Source: Opitutia bacterium (GTDB lineage: Bacteria > Verrucomicrobiota > Verrucomicrobiia > Opitutales > T3Sed10-336). From it: a stretch of DNA of 41,597 nt. Where the stretch lies: the NCBI GenBank assembly GCA_003558065.1, contig PWMU01000089.1, forward strand, positions 1 to 41,597. The letters are read 5' to 3'. The notes beneath the pieces were generated by a model. The model did no database searches. It saw only the letters and a list, made by a program, of their open reading frames with translations, and was not told the origin of the DNA. Numbering within the stretch: the first letter of the stretch is position 1; every line of letters starts with the position of its first letter. Below are positions 35,001-41,597 of this stretch, piece by piece. The translations under genes and the position numbers were made by a program.

Positions 35001-35940
35001 CGGGAACGGTTCGGGGCACCTCCATTACATCTGGGGCGACGGCGACCGGATTCGCCTGTTCAACGCCTCCCAACCGTTGTTTCCCACCGATTCGGATTTT
35101 TCGCTGTGGATCCACGGGGACAATTCCGGACACCTCCTCCGTATCGTCGTCCGGGACCAGGACGGCCGGCTCTTCCGCAATTCCTTCACCCCGATCGATT
35201 TCACCGGCTGGCGCGAACTGGTCTGGGAAGACGTCCGCAACAACGCCGAGTACTGGACCGCCGGTCCGGGGTCGGCCGATGTTATCCCGACCGATTCCGT
35301 CGCCTTCGACAGCATCGACATCAGCCGCACGCCGGGCGGTCCCTCTTCGGGGTCGCTGTACTTCGACGAGGCGACGCACACGCCGACCGCCGAAGACGAT
35401 TCCCCCAGGGCCGCAGCTGTCCAGTACGACGGAGACTACCGGCTGGTTTACCTCGCGTTCCCCTTTGAAACCATAACCGCCGAACCGGTGCGCAACGATC
35501 TCCTGGCGCGGAGCCTCGAATTTTTCGGGGTTCACCTGGCTCCGTTTGACGCCTGGCGCGCGGAACAGTTCACCGAAGCGGAACTGAGCGATCCCTCCGT
35601 AAGCGGCGACACCGCCTCCCCGGCCGGCGACGGCATTCCGAACCTGGTGAAGTACGCGATGGGTCTCGACCCCCGGACGCCGTCGAGGGACGCAATGCCC
35701 GGGGCCGCCATGGTGGACGGTCACCTGACCCTGAGTTACACCCGCCGAACGCTGGCGCCGGATGTTGACTACGTGGTCGAAGTGTCCGAAAACCTGCGTG
35801 ACTGGTTTTCAGGGAATGAGTACGTCGAAGAGGTCGAGGCCAATGAGCAAGGAAGCCGGATACACGTAACCGTCCGTGACCGCGAACCGGCCAAGGGGAA
35901 CACCAGGAGCTTCATTCGTCTGAGAGTCGTTCGTGACTGA
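32092..35940 (+). CDS. Exported multidomain N-acetylmuramoyl-L-alanine amidase (Amidase_3) with nested golvesin-like domain
   Basis: Predicted secreted cell-wall or glycopeptide amidase of 1282 residues with a signal peptide MKKTARFLAVALLFQLASAP. Amidase_3 zinc ligands are visible: His231 in SPGHGWYV (usual form DPGHGG), Glu252 in IIEDHSN and His491 in LSWHTNGF, with catalytic Glu572 in ALVEIGFHDN. Between Glu252 and His491 lies an inserted module (about 297-427, ETGSWTTESAGG to NAVRFGGGMG) like the golvesin/xanthan-lyase carbohydrate-binding-like domain. A fibronectin type III domain follows (about 620-735), then a domain with a 'GGRLFISGSEIAWDL' segment. A jelly-roll-like stretch and the tail DGIPNLVKYAMGLDP complete it. 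The ATG at 32092 was chosen for the signal peptide. Confidence 0.85.
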   Translation: MKKTARFLAVALLFQLASAPALEAGGHDPFSVVFERDGAPVWVERRELIERIDAAASHGEALADKELAALIQDFLAAQVAGPTPDEAAGGIRPLFPEDTRIDTVEVRDGRGTMYLTLPEPFPASREDEVLLEALAHLTVAWGNGISGLRSLVWRVRSADTAAYHTFEAFLPAAPPPASKMDPYGEDDAAEPVAEPLAATAEATPSSQPSVRAQPRPSGSLNDASIFLSPGHGWYVSGGSWVTQRVLHNGIIEDHSNAEAVLQFLNQYLWNAGANIYTTRERDMNTNMVIVNHTDDGYEETGSWTTESAGGTHGGSHRRATTVTGEPTASATFTPDIPEAGHYAVYAWYRRAVSGSTTEDARITINHTGDSTPWVQNQNHDGFTWKYVGTYYFDEGFNPETGSVTFSNESETAGNQVVANAVRFGGGMGDLPDNVTGTISGKPRWEESGRYYAGFMGKGDWASSNQVNAMPRYAAWEHENWQAGRSIYLSWHTNGFNGTARGTETFAYSSEGWNGSFDGVPGGDKLRDAIQSNVIDDIRANWDSTWPSRNNITANLGEINPSNNPHMPAALVEIGFHDNATDAQYLLDPEFRREMARAVYKGIIEYYVNEVDGFDDPTLVPEPPEALRVEKNDAGEVTLSWDAPPVTDPGDGDEGGRRNSSPSETSNAATGYRLYQSSNGKGFDNGADVTGTTATVSGLNPGEIAYFRVTGTNSGGESFPTSTLAVRVGEDGPAPLLLVNGFNRLDRHMNIMEGSVSRGYLDRMNTFDYIIQHANAIANHPAGIGFDSAEAAAVGNGSVDLNDYRAILWMAGVQAEDNPINPRDFTSLPADVRSRLDAYLRAGGRLFISGSEIAWDLGRSGSGTFVDQTLRASYQGRNAGVFSARGAAGSIFEGIDFFSFDDGSGETYGVKSPDVIASVGDANAALGYGTPGGGTIDGFESIGGWQQPTYSGQSNAHPDSSFTIVGHPVLYGNGSGHLHYIWGDGDRIRLFNASQPLFPTDSDFSLWIHGDNSGHLLRIVVRDQDGRLFRNSFTPIDFTGWRELVWEDVRNNAEYWTAGPGSADVIPTDSVAFDSIDISRTPGGPSSGSLYFDEATHTPTAEDDSPRAAAVQYDGDYRLVYLAFPFETITAEPVRNDLLARSLEFFGVHLAPFDAWRAEQFTEAELSDPSVSGDTASPAGDGIPNLVKYAMGLDPRTPSRDAMPGAAMVDGHLTLSYTRRTLAPDVDYVVEVSENLRDWFSGNEYVEEVEANEQGSRIHVTVRDREPAKGNTRSFIRLRVVRD

Positions 35941-36030
35941 ACCGATTTCATCCGGTGTTCACACGAAAACGACAACCGTTTATTGACTTCGATAAGGCAC
36001 TCTGTACCGTTCAGGTGATAAGGCCTGAAG

Positions 36031-36765
36031 ATGATAACGCATACGGAAAATAGAATGAAGTGTCCTCGTTTAAACTCACGCTATCGCTCTCACGGCGGTT
36101 TCACATTGATTGAATTGCTTACTGTGATCGCCATCATCGGCATCCTGGCCTCGATCCTGATTCCGACGGTGAGCGCCGTTCGGGAATCGGCACGCAATGC
36201 CACCTGCGTCAGCAACGTACGTCAGATCGGCACCGGTATCATATCGGCTGCCATGGACAATAACGGACAGTTCCCTCGAATCGACCAGTACGACATCAAC
36301 TGGAACATGGTCGAAGCACTCATGCAGGCGGTCGAGCCGTACATGGAGGAAGGCTTCGGTACCGGCGAGCACCCGGCCAACGCCAGCGCCGAACATGCGG
36401 TTGGTGTCTGGAGGTGCCCGACAATCATGTCGCAGCGCTTCATCCAATGGTCCTATTACCCGAACGGGGATATGTGGATGGAGAGTTCCGGGCGCATCGG
36501 TCGTTCGCTCGACGATCTCCCTGTTCCAACACGATTTCCGATGATCTATGACCGCGGTGTCGACAACATCTCGGATACTTCAACTTTTGGCGGCAACTGG
36601 CAACCGGGCACTCAATTGAACCCAAGAAGCGGTTGGCACTCCAACAATCGCATCAACGTCGCCTTTGCCGACGGAAGCGCCCGCGGCTACACCTACACGC
36701 GGGACTCTTCGGAAGAGTTCTACCAAATCCTGCAGGAAGCCGATCCGGATAACTGGGAATTCTAG
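36031..36765 (+). CDS. Prepilin-type N-terminal methylation domain protein with H-x9-DG motif (pseudopilin 1)
   Basis: The 244-residue type IV pilin-like or pseudopilin protein has a class III signal: a short positive leader, then GG followed by [20 protein letters not shown] with Glu at +5. A soluble domain follows with conserved cysteines in ATCVSN and WRCP, and the C-terminal motif [21 protein letters not shown] (H-x9-DG). Such proteins are abundant in Planctomycetes-Verrucomicrobia-Lentisphaerae genomes, and their function is mostly unknown. It is a clear tandem paralogue of the next gene. The ATG at 36031 is used; the ATG at 36055 (MKCPRLNS) would give a shorter leader and is equally plausible. 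Confidence 0.9.
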   Translation: MITHTENRMKCPRLNSRYRSHGGFTLIELLTVIAIIGILASILIPTVSAVRESARNATCVSNVRQIGTGIISAAMDNNGQFPRIDQYDINWNMVEALMQAVEPYMEEGFGTGEHPANASAEHAVGVWRCPTIMSQRFIQWSYYPNGDMWMESSGRIGRSLDDLPVPTRFPMIYDRGVDNISDTSTFGGNWQPGTQLNPRSGWHSNNRINVAFADGSARGYTYTRDSSEEFYQILQEADPDNWEF

Positions 36766-37199
36766 CAGTCCGTCCCGGGGTTATTCCTTCGACAATCGGC
36801 GCTTTGTTCGGAGCGTTCGGCGGCCGGTGACTTTTACCGGGATTTCGCCGAACTGCTAAGCCGCCCGCTGCGACAAAGGGGCGGACCGATCCATGTTGAC
36901 GATCTTCTCAGACAAGCCCTCGTCATTGCTTGCCCTCCCGAGGACGGCCGGGACTTTTTCCTCAAAAAATCAACTTACCCCCATTTAGCAGCTTCTCGAA
37001 ATCAACTTCCAGGCAGCAACCGGCCTGGAATCGGCCTCTCCTGCCACGAGATGGGAGGGGTGATTGGCATTCGGGGGGGGTGGTATTAGCTGACAGCGTG
37101 GGCTCCTGCCAGCCTGCTCCCAAACACGCAGCGGGCCTGAGATCGTCGACTCCCGGCAGTCGTCTCATGGAATCCGTTCGATTAACGTTCAAGGCCCGG

Positions 37200-37216
37200 G
37201 ATATATTGATAATATC
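37200..37216. promoter_or_regulatory. AT-rich imperfect palindrome upstream of pseudopilin 2 promoter
   Basis: GATATATTGATAATATC has GATAT/ATATC arms and ends 13 bases upstream of the -35 box at 37230. Its position suits an activator or repressor site. It stands out because the surrounding DNA is GC-rich. No family can be assigned. Confidence 0.3.
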
Positions 37217-37229
37217 TCACATCCTCCTA

Positions 37230-37258
37230 TTGACCAAATTCTCAGTAATCAGTATACT
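37230..37258 (+). promoter_or_regulatory. Sigma-70 promoter of pseudopilin 2
   Basis: TTGACC (37230-37235), a 17-base spacer and TATACT (37253-37258), each five of six to consensus. The expected start of transcription near 37265 leaves about 12 bases to the first ATG (37277) or 30 to the second (37295). This is the best promoter sequence in the window. Confidence 0.75.
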
Positions 37259-37276
37259 ATTGTCAGTCAATCTACA

Positions 37277-38032
37277 ATGATTCAGAAAAACACAATGAAC
37301 CGCCACACATCCTGTCGCTCGGCTTTTACATTGATCGAACTCCTTACCGTTATCGCCATCATCGGCATTCTGGCTTCTATCCTTATTCCGACGCTGGGTG
37401 CCGTACGCGAATCCGCCAGGAGTGCGACCTGCGTCAGCAACCTCCGTCAGATCGGCCTGGGGATGGTCGCCGCGGCCAACGACAATGATGACCGTTTTAT
37501 CCATCTCCCGCGCAACCCCGATTCCAGTGACGGAAACTGGCCGTGGAATCCGATTGTCGCGCTCATGGTCACTCTCGACCCGTACATGGACAAAGGAGTC
37601 CAGACCGGCCTTTTCCCCGGAAACCCGACAGCCGAACACGCCATTGGAGTCTGGCGTTGTCCGACCCCTGAAGGCCAGCGGTTCCTTCAGTGGCCGTACT
37701 ACCCAAGCGGATGGCTGTGGTCCGGCTCGAACAGCGAATACCTGGCCCTCGGACGTTCCGTCCATTCCATCGGCGTGGAACTCACCCGCTTCCCCTTGAT
37801 CAGCGACCGCGGAAGCGACAATATTTCCGGTGGGGGAGGCCCCAACTTCGGCAGCTGGAGCCTCGGCGCCTCCGGATCCAGCGGATTCAACCCGCATGAG
37901 GGCTGGCATTCCAATAACCGCTTGAACGTCGCCTTCGCCGACGGGAGCGTACGCAGCTACACCTACGTACGGGGCGAGCCGGGTGACTTCGCGGATATTC
38001 TGACCGAGGCCCAGCCGAACAACTGGCCTTAG
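37277..38032 (+). CDS. Prepilin-type N-terminal methylation domain protein with H-x9-DG motif (pseudopilin 2)
   Basis: The 251-residue paralogue of the preceding pseudopilin shares the N-helix [20 protein letters not shown], the segment [49 protein letters not shown] and [21 protein letters not shown]. The pre-cleavage residue is Ala (CRSA before FTLIE) instead of the usual Gly, which may slow processing by prepilin peptidase. A start at the ATG at 37295 (MNRHTSC) would leave a leader of ten residues and a more normal untranslated region; the ATG at 37277 is the longer form. Likely exposed on the surface or part of a type II-like pseudopilus; role unknown. Confidence 0.9.
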   Translation: MIQKNTMNRHTSCRSAFTLIELLTVIAIIGILASILIPTLGAVRESARSATCVSNLRQIGLGMVAAANDNDDRFIHLPRNPDSSDGNWPWNPIVALMVTLDPYMDKGVQTGLFPGNPTAEHAIGVWRCPTPEGQRFLQWPYYPSGWLWSGSNSEYLALGRSVHSIGVELTRFPLISDRGSDNISGGGGPNFGSWSLGASGSSGFNPHEGWHSNNRLNVAFADGSVRSYTYVRGEPGDFADILTEAQPNNWP

Positions 38033-38299
38033 CACACGATCGAGCTTCATTCGCGATTCCGTACCCGGTTGGGCTTGTATAAGATTCCACCGGATTCCAG
38101 AAGCGACCTGCTAATAAATCCGATCCGCAGCGGGATCCTGATGGCCTGCCACCCCTCCGCAACGGCCTCCGGAAGCCGGACGACATTCGATCCCCTCCTG
38201 TTCGGCTATCTCGGCAACGGGTTCACTTTTCCCTTTAATTACCTCCGGCTTTTCAGCAGGCTGGGCGTTTTGCTGAACCAACATCAGACTGCCTGAGCC

Positions 38300-40189
38300 A
38301 TGCTGAAAATCGATGAAACGCGGATCCCCGGGGAATTTCTTCCCGGCTTGAATGAAATCAGAAACGACTACGCCGACAGGTTCTCGACCGATACCGGCGA
38401 AAAACTGGCGATCCTTCGGGATGATACTTTGACCGAGGGGGAGTACCGCGTCGAACGGGACAACGGAACGATTACCGTCCGTACCGCCCGGAAGATTGAC
38501 GCGTTCCGGGCACTCGGCCGGATCATGGGGGCGCTGGAAAACGGTCACGGCGATCTGAATTTTTCGGAAAAAACCGCCTTCTCCCTGCTCGGCGGCATGT
38601 ATGATTTCTCGCGAAACGGGGTGGCCCATTTGCCCGGATTCAAAAAAATTCTCCGCCGGCTCGCTCTCATGGGGATCAACTCGGCCGGTCTGTATTGCGA
38701 AGACACCTACGAAATTCCCGGCGAACCCTTTTTCGGCTACTTGCGCGGCGCCTACACGCACGATGAGCTGAAGGAACTCGACGATTACGCGGACCTGTTC
38801 GGTATCGAGCTCTTTCCGTGCATCCAGACCCTGGGACACCTTGACCAGATTCTCCAGTGGCCGGCCTACGCCCATCTCAAGGATGCCGGCGGCGTCCTGA
38901 TCGCCGGACACGATGAAACCTATTCGCTCGTGCGCAAGATGATCGAGGCCGCCGCCGCGCCCTTCCGGTCCAAACGGATGCACGTGGGAATGGACGAAGC
39001 CTGGGGAATCGGGTCCGGCGGCTACAAAAAGCTTTTCGGCGAAAAAAGCCCGTTTGAAATCCTGAACCAACACCTGGCCAAGGTACGGGAGATCTGTCTG
39101 GAAAAAGGGCTGAAACCGATGATGTGGAGCGACATGTACTTCCGGCTCGGATCCAGCGAGGGCGGCTACTACGACCGTGATTGCGTGATCCCGGAGGACG
39201 TCATTGCCGGCATCCCGAAGGACGTTCAACTGGTATATTGGGACTACTACCACACGGACCGCGACTTTTACGAGGAATGGATCGAGCGACACCGTCAACT
39301 CGGATCGGAACCGGTGGTCGCCTCCGGAGTCTGGACCTGGGATCATCACTGGACGGCACTCCCTTTCACCTTCACCACTGTGTCCGCCTGCATGGAGGCC
39401 TGCCGGAACAAAGGGGTGAGCGAGGTCTTTGTCACCATGTGGGGGGACGACGGGATGGAGTGCGATATCCATTCCGCGCTGCCGGGCATCCAGTATTTCG
39501 CGGACTACGGGTACAACGAGCGTATCGACCGGGAATCCTTGAAAACCAACTTCCTCGGCTCCTGCCGGGGCCGCTTCGAGGACTGGGTCAAGGCGAGCGA
39601 ACTGGACCACGTCCCGGCGGTTCAGGAGAATAAGGACAGCCGCACAAACGTCAGCAAGTGGCTGCTCTGGCAGGATCCGATTCTCGGCCTGCTCGATCCA
39701 GAAGTCGAAGGCTTGAAGCTGGAGGACCACTACGCCCGGCTTTCAGAGGAACTTTTCGGGCTGATCGAGGGCAACGCCGAAGGCGACAGCCTCAGACGCG
39801 CCGCACAGTTGGCCCGGGTTCTCGCCCTCAAAGGCGGCCTGCGAAACGGCGTGGTGGAAGCCTACCGGGCGGGCGATAGAGCCGGCGTCAGGAACACCGC
39901 TGAGAACGATATTCCGGCCCTTGTGCACGAGCTCGAAGAACTCTGGCGACTGCACCGCAGGTTGTGGATGGAGAGCTTCAAGCCTTTCGGCTGGGAAGTC
40001 ATCGAACAGCGTTACGGTGGTCTGGCCTTCCGCTTAAGAACGTTCGCCGACCGTCTGGCCGCCTGGGCCGACGAAAAACTCGACCGCATTCCCGAGCTGG
40101 AAACCAAACTGCAGCCCATCTACAAACTTGAAGGCGACCTCCCCAGCCTGCGGACAGCACGCGCCAAAACCGCGAGTTTCATCAAATAG
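38300..40189 (+). CDS. GH20 beta-N-acetylhexosaminidase, cytoplasmic type
   Basis: Exo-acting hexosaminidase of 629 residues that removes terminal beta-linked GlcNAc or GalNAc by substrate-assisted catalysis. The TIM-barrel starts with LLGGMYDFSRNGVAHLPGFK. GIELFPCIQTLGHLDQILQW follows, and the catalytic pair Asp232-Glu233 lies in HVGMDEAWG. Later barrel strands include LKPMMWSDMYFRLG, VYWDYYHTD, ASGVWTWDHHW and VFVTMWGDDGMECD. A helical C-terminal region of about 200 residues follows. No signal peptide is present, unlike many GH20 enzymes, so it should act on imported oligosaccharides; it resembles the GH20C group of cytoplasmic or surface-independent enzymes. The ATG at 38300 has no Shine-Dalgarno sequence. 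Confidence 0.92.
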   Translation: MLKIDETRIPGEFLPGLNEIRNDYADRFSTDTGEKLAILRDDTLTEGEYRVERDNGTITVRTARKIDAFRALGRIMGALENGHGDLNFSEKTAFSLLGGMYDFSRNGVAHLPGFKKILRRLALMGINSAGLYCEDTYEIPGEPFFGYLRGAYTHDELKELDDYADLFGIELFPCIQTLGHLDQILQWPAYAHLKDAGGVLIAGHDETYSLVRKMIEAAAAPFRSKRMHVGMDEAWGIGSGGYKKLFGEKSPFEILNQHLAKVREICLEKGLKPMMWSDMYFRLGSSEGGYYDRDCVIPEDVIAGIPKDVQLVYWDYYHTDRDFYEEWIERHRQLGSEPVVASGVWTWDHHWTALPFTFTTVSACMEACRNKGVSEVFVTMWGDDGMECDIHSALPGIQYFADYGYNERIDRESLKTNFLGSCRGRFEDWVKASELDHVPAVQENKDSRTNVSKWLLWQDPILGLLDPEVEGLKLEDHYARLSEELFGLIEGNAEGDSLRRAAQLARVLALKGGLRNGVVEAYRAGDRAGVRNTAENDIPALVHELEELWRLHRRLWMESFKPFGWEVIEQRYGGLAFRLRTFADRLAAWADEKLDRIPELETKLQPIYKLEGDLPSLRTARAKTASFIK

Positions 40190-40278
40190 CCGGGGACAAC
40201 CCGCCAAACGGTTCCTGCATGTCTTCGTTTGTGTGGGTTCAAACCATCAAACTTCCTCAGAAACTCCCGCAAAAGCAG

Positions 40279-40307
40279 TTGACGCGGAAACCGCCATCGC
40301 TTTTGAT
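40279..40307 (+). promoter_or_regulatory. Promoter of tRNA-Phe
   Basis: TTGACG (40279-40284), a 17-base spacer and TTTGAT (40302-40307); five and four of six matches. Transcription would start near 40314, about ten bases before the tRNA, a usual arrangement for a monocistronic tRNA. Confidence 0.55.
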
Positions 40308-40324
40308 TTCTACTTTCCCTCCAT

Positions 40325-40397
<73 letters not shown>

Positions 40398-40416
40398 CCC
40401 TTCAGAGTCAACAAAT

Positions 40417-40466
40417 TACAGAATGTTGGTTCTTGATTAAAAGATTCTTCTGTACCAGTTCTGTAC
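40417..40466. repeat. TTCTGTA heptamer repeats next to tRNA-Phe
   Basis: TACAGAA at 40417-40423 is the inverse of TTCTGTA at 40448-40454 and 40459-40465; the two direct copies extend to TTCTGTAC with an 11-base period. One helical turn spacing and inverted orientation are features of recombinase arm-binding sites, but no integrase gene lies in the window. Confidence 0.4.
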
Positions 40467-40473
40467 GGCTTAA

Positions 40474-40653
40474 ATTCCCCTCGGAGCCGACAGCCGGGCG
40501 CGTCAGAAGCTGGAGAAGCTGTACGCCGAGGCCCCGGATTATGAGGATGTGGCGGGACGATTGGAGAGCGAGCTGGTTCGGCTAAAATTACGCCGGCCCA
40601 ATTGGTGGTCGCTTGACGGGTACAGGACTATTCGGCCTCTCCTAGAAGGGTGA
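40474..40653 (+). pseudogene. Gene remnant, helical C-terminal fragment
   Basis: A frame opening after a TAA at 40471 and ending at the TGA at 40651 encodes RARQKLEKLYAEAPDYEDVA followed by GRLESELVRL. This is a regular amphipathic helical pattern like the last repeats of a tetratricopeptide-type protein. No ATG, GTG or TTG start precedes it in frame near the beginning, and no ribosome-binding site is seen. It is best read as the 3' end of a gene truncated by the event that created this junction. The family call is tentative. Confidence 0.4.
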
Positions 40654-40737
40654 CTATCAAAGGATTGCCTTCCCTCCTGATAACACGCTAGAAACCTTGA
40701 ACCGCCCAACGACCTCGTCCCCCGCAGCCGGATAACC

Positions 40738-41597
40738 ATGGCAGATGCAACAACTGAAACTTCTCCCACCCACCGGAGCGGTATCCGCGATAACCGGACC
40801 CGGGGCTCCGTCGGGCAATTCCTCCAAACAAAAATCAAACCCGACGCATCCCTCGCCTTCGTCTCCGCCTACTTCACGATTTACGCTTGGGAGAAGCTGA
40901 GGGGTTCGCTGCAGGATGCCGGTTCGCTGCGCTTCCTCTTCGGAGAACCTCGATTCATCGGCTCCCTCGATCCGGAAAAATCCGAACGCCAAAGCTTCCG
41001 CATCGAAGACGACGACCTGGCCCTCGCCAACCGGATCGAGCAAAAACGCATCGCGGCCGACTGTGCCGCCTGGCTCCGGGACAAAGCCGAGATTCGCTCC
41101 ATCAAGGAAGCCGGCCTCCTCCACGGCAAGATGTACCATATCCGCAACGGCCAGGAGGACGAAGCCATTCTGGGCAGCTCCAACTTCACCGTTCGCGGCC
41201 TCGGCCTGGCCGACTCCCGAAACAACATCGAGCTCAACCTTGAAGTCGACAGCCGCCGGGACCTCGGCGACCTGAAGGACTGGTTCGACCACATCTGGAA
41301 CGACGACACACTGGTCACCGACGTCAAGGCCGAGGTTTTGGGCTACCTGGAAAAACTCTACGTCAATAACGCCCCGGAATTCGTCTATTACCTGACCCTG
41401 TTCCGTATTTTTCGCGACGAAATCGAGGGCCGGCTCGAATCCGACGAAAACCTGCGGCAAACCACCCTCCTCGAATCGGCGGTGTGGCAGAAACTGTTCG
41501 GTTTCCAGCGCGACGGCGTCAAAGGCGCCATCAGCAAACTCCTCAAGCACAACGGGTGCATCCTGGCCGACAGCGTGGGGCTCGGCAAAACCTTCGA
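40738..41597 (+). CDS. PLD-nuclease / SNF2-type helicase protein (partial, runs off right edge)
   Basis: The first 286 codons of a large protein remain open to the end of the window. Residues about 25-190 form a phospholipase D-like nuclease domain: SVGQFLQTKIKPDASLAFVS, then His129-x-Lys131 in LLHGKMYHIRNG and Gly146-Ser-Ser-Asn149 in ILGSSNFTVRGL. A helicase domain begins with LFGFQRDGVKGAISKLLKHN and Walker A DSVGLGKTF (Gly281 to Phe286), the SNF2/SF2 'D-x-x-GLGKT' form. PLD-helicase fusions of this type occur in anti-phage and restriction-like loci, usually with a DNA methyltransferase nearby. The ATG at 40738 is the first start in the open frame. Partners lie beyond the window. Confidence 0.85.
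   Translation, partial: MADATTETSPTHRSGIRDNRTRGSVGQFLQTKIKPDASLAFVSAYFTIYAWEKLRGSLQDAGSLRFLFGEPRFIGSLDPEKSERQSFRIEDDDLALANRIEQKRIAADCAAWLRDKAEIRSIKEAGLLHGKMYHIRNGQEDEAILGSSNFTVRGLGLADSRNNIELNLEVDSRRDLGDLKDWFDHIWNDDTLVTDVKAEVLGYLEKLYVNNAPEFVYYLTLFRIFRDEIEGRLESDENLRQTTLLESAVWQKLFGFQRDGVKGAISKLLKHNGCILADSVGLGKTF

Larger units (their letters stand above)
36766..37276. other. 511-base intergenic region between the two pseudopilin genes
   Basis: No credible gene was seen; one 116-codon frame (36930-37280) has no protein-like composition. The region ends in a very good sigma-70 promoter (37230-37258), preceded by an AT-rich imperfect palindrome, GATATATTGATAATATC (37200-37216). Thus the second pseudopilin gene has its own promoter rather than depending on the first. 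No strong terminator was recognised. Confidence 0.55.
40398..40737. other. Region between tRNA-Phe and the PLD-helicase gene
   Basis: This 340-base region holds three copies of the heptamer TTCTGTA: one inverted at 40417-40423 and two direct at 40448-40454 and 40459-40465. A coding-like remnant without a start codon follows (40474-40653). The first 75 bases after the tRNA are AT-richer than the rest of the window. The combination is typical of the edge of an integrated element. Confidence 0.5.

Noticed and set aside
36930-37280. 116-codon open frame between the pseudopilin genes
   Set aside because: Composition is not protein-like, it ends over the start of pseudopilin 2, and it crosses a strong promoter.
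38111-39730. 539-codon open frame antisense to the GH20 gene
   Set aside because: Shadow of the hexosaminidase codon pattern; it even extends past the gene start into the noncoding spacer without any recognisable feature.

Overview
The window is GC-rich bacterial chromosome, read here as a member of the Verrucomicrobiota (probably an Opitutae/Puniceicoccales-like lineage). The evidence is indirect. There are two pseudopilin-like proteins with the C-terminal H-x9-DG signature that is common in Verrucomicrobiota, Lentisphaerae and Planctomycetes. A very large exported amidase ends in the 'DGIPNLVKYAMGLDP' type of tail seen in many verrucomicrobial secreted proteins. A Cys-type sulfatase and cytoplasmic GH20, AGE and DUF4434 glycan enzymes fit the same picture. 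Many starts lack a clear Shine-Dalgarno sequence. No 16S rRNA is present, so the taxonomy is inference.

Layout, left to right. (1) 1-2646, minus: a tightly coupled Mrp/MBH-type cation antiporter operon in the order E-F-G-(DUF4040)-(MbhE-like)-B-C-D, running off the left edge. (2) 3028-7987, minus: a TetR regulator, a membrane fusion protein and an RND pump, with an 18-bp perfect palindrome upstream as the likely operator. (3) 8132-12207, plus: a cystathionine gamma-synthase-like PLP enzyme, a sulfatase and a YihY/BrkB membrane protein. (4) 12272-15558: rarA (minus) diverging from gnd (plus) across an unusual structured intergenic element, then a strong bidirectional terminator. (5) 15656-18743: an outer-membrane porin-like protein (minus), then a DUF423 protein and a CCA-adding enzyme (plus). 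(6) 18796-26366, minus: a complete oligopeptide ABC transporter (binding lipoprotein, B, C, D, F) followed by a NatAB-type exporter pair. (7) 26721-29425, plus: a zinc/manganese ABC importer whose binding protein carries the three-histidine, zinc-type ligand pattern.

(8) 29638-40189 is the accessory glycan/cell-surface region. It holds an AGE-family epimerase and a DUF4434 glycosidase-like protein (minus), then a 1282-residue exported amidase whose catalytic domain is interrupted by a golvesin/xanthan-lyase-like module. Two tandem paralogous H-x9-DG pseudopilins and a cytoplasmic GH20 beta-N-acetylhexosaminidase follow. Together they suggest uptake or processing of an N-acetylhexosamine-containing polymer, with surface pseudopilins and an exported amidase acting outside and GH20/AGE acting inside; this is a hypothesis. 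(9) 40325 to the end: tRNA-Phe(GAA) without an encoded CCA, then repeated TTCTGTA heptamers, a gene remnant, and the start of a PLD-nuclease/SNF2-helicase protein of the type found in anti-phage or restriction loci. This looks like the boundary of a genomic (defence) island that continues beyond the window.
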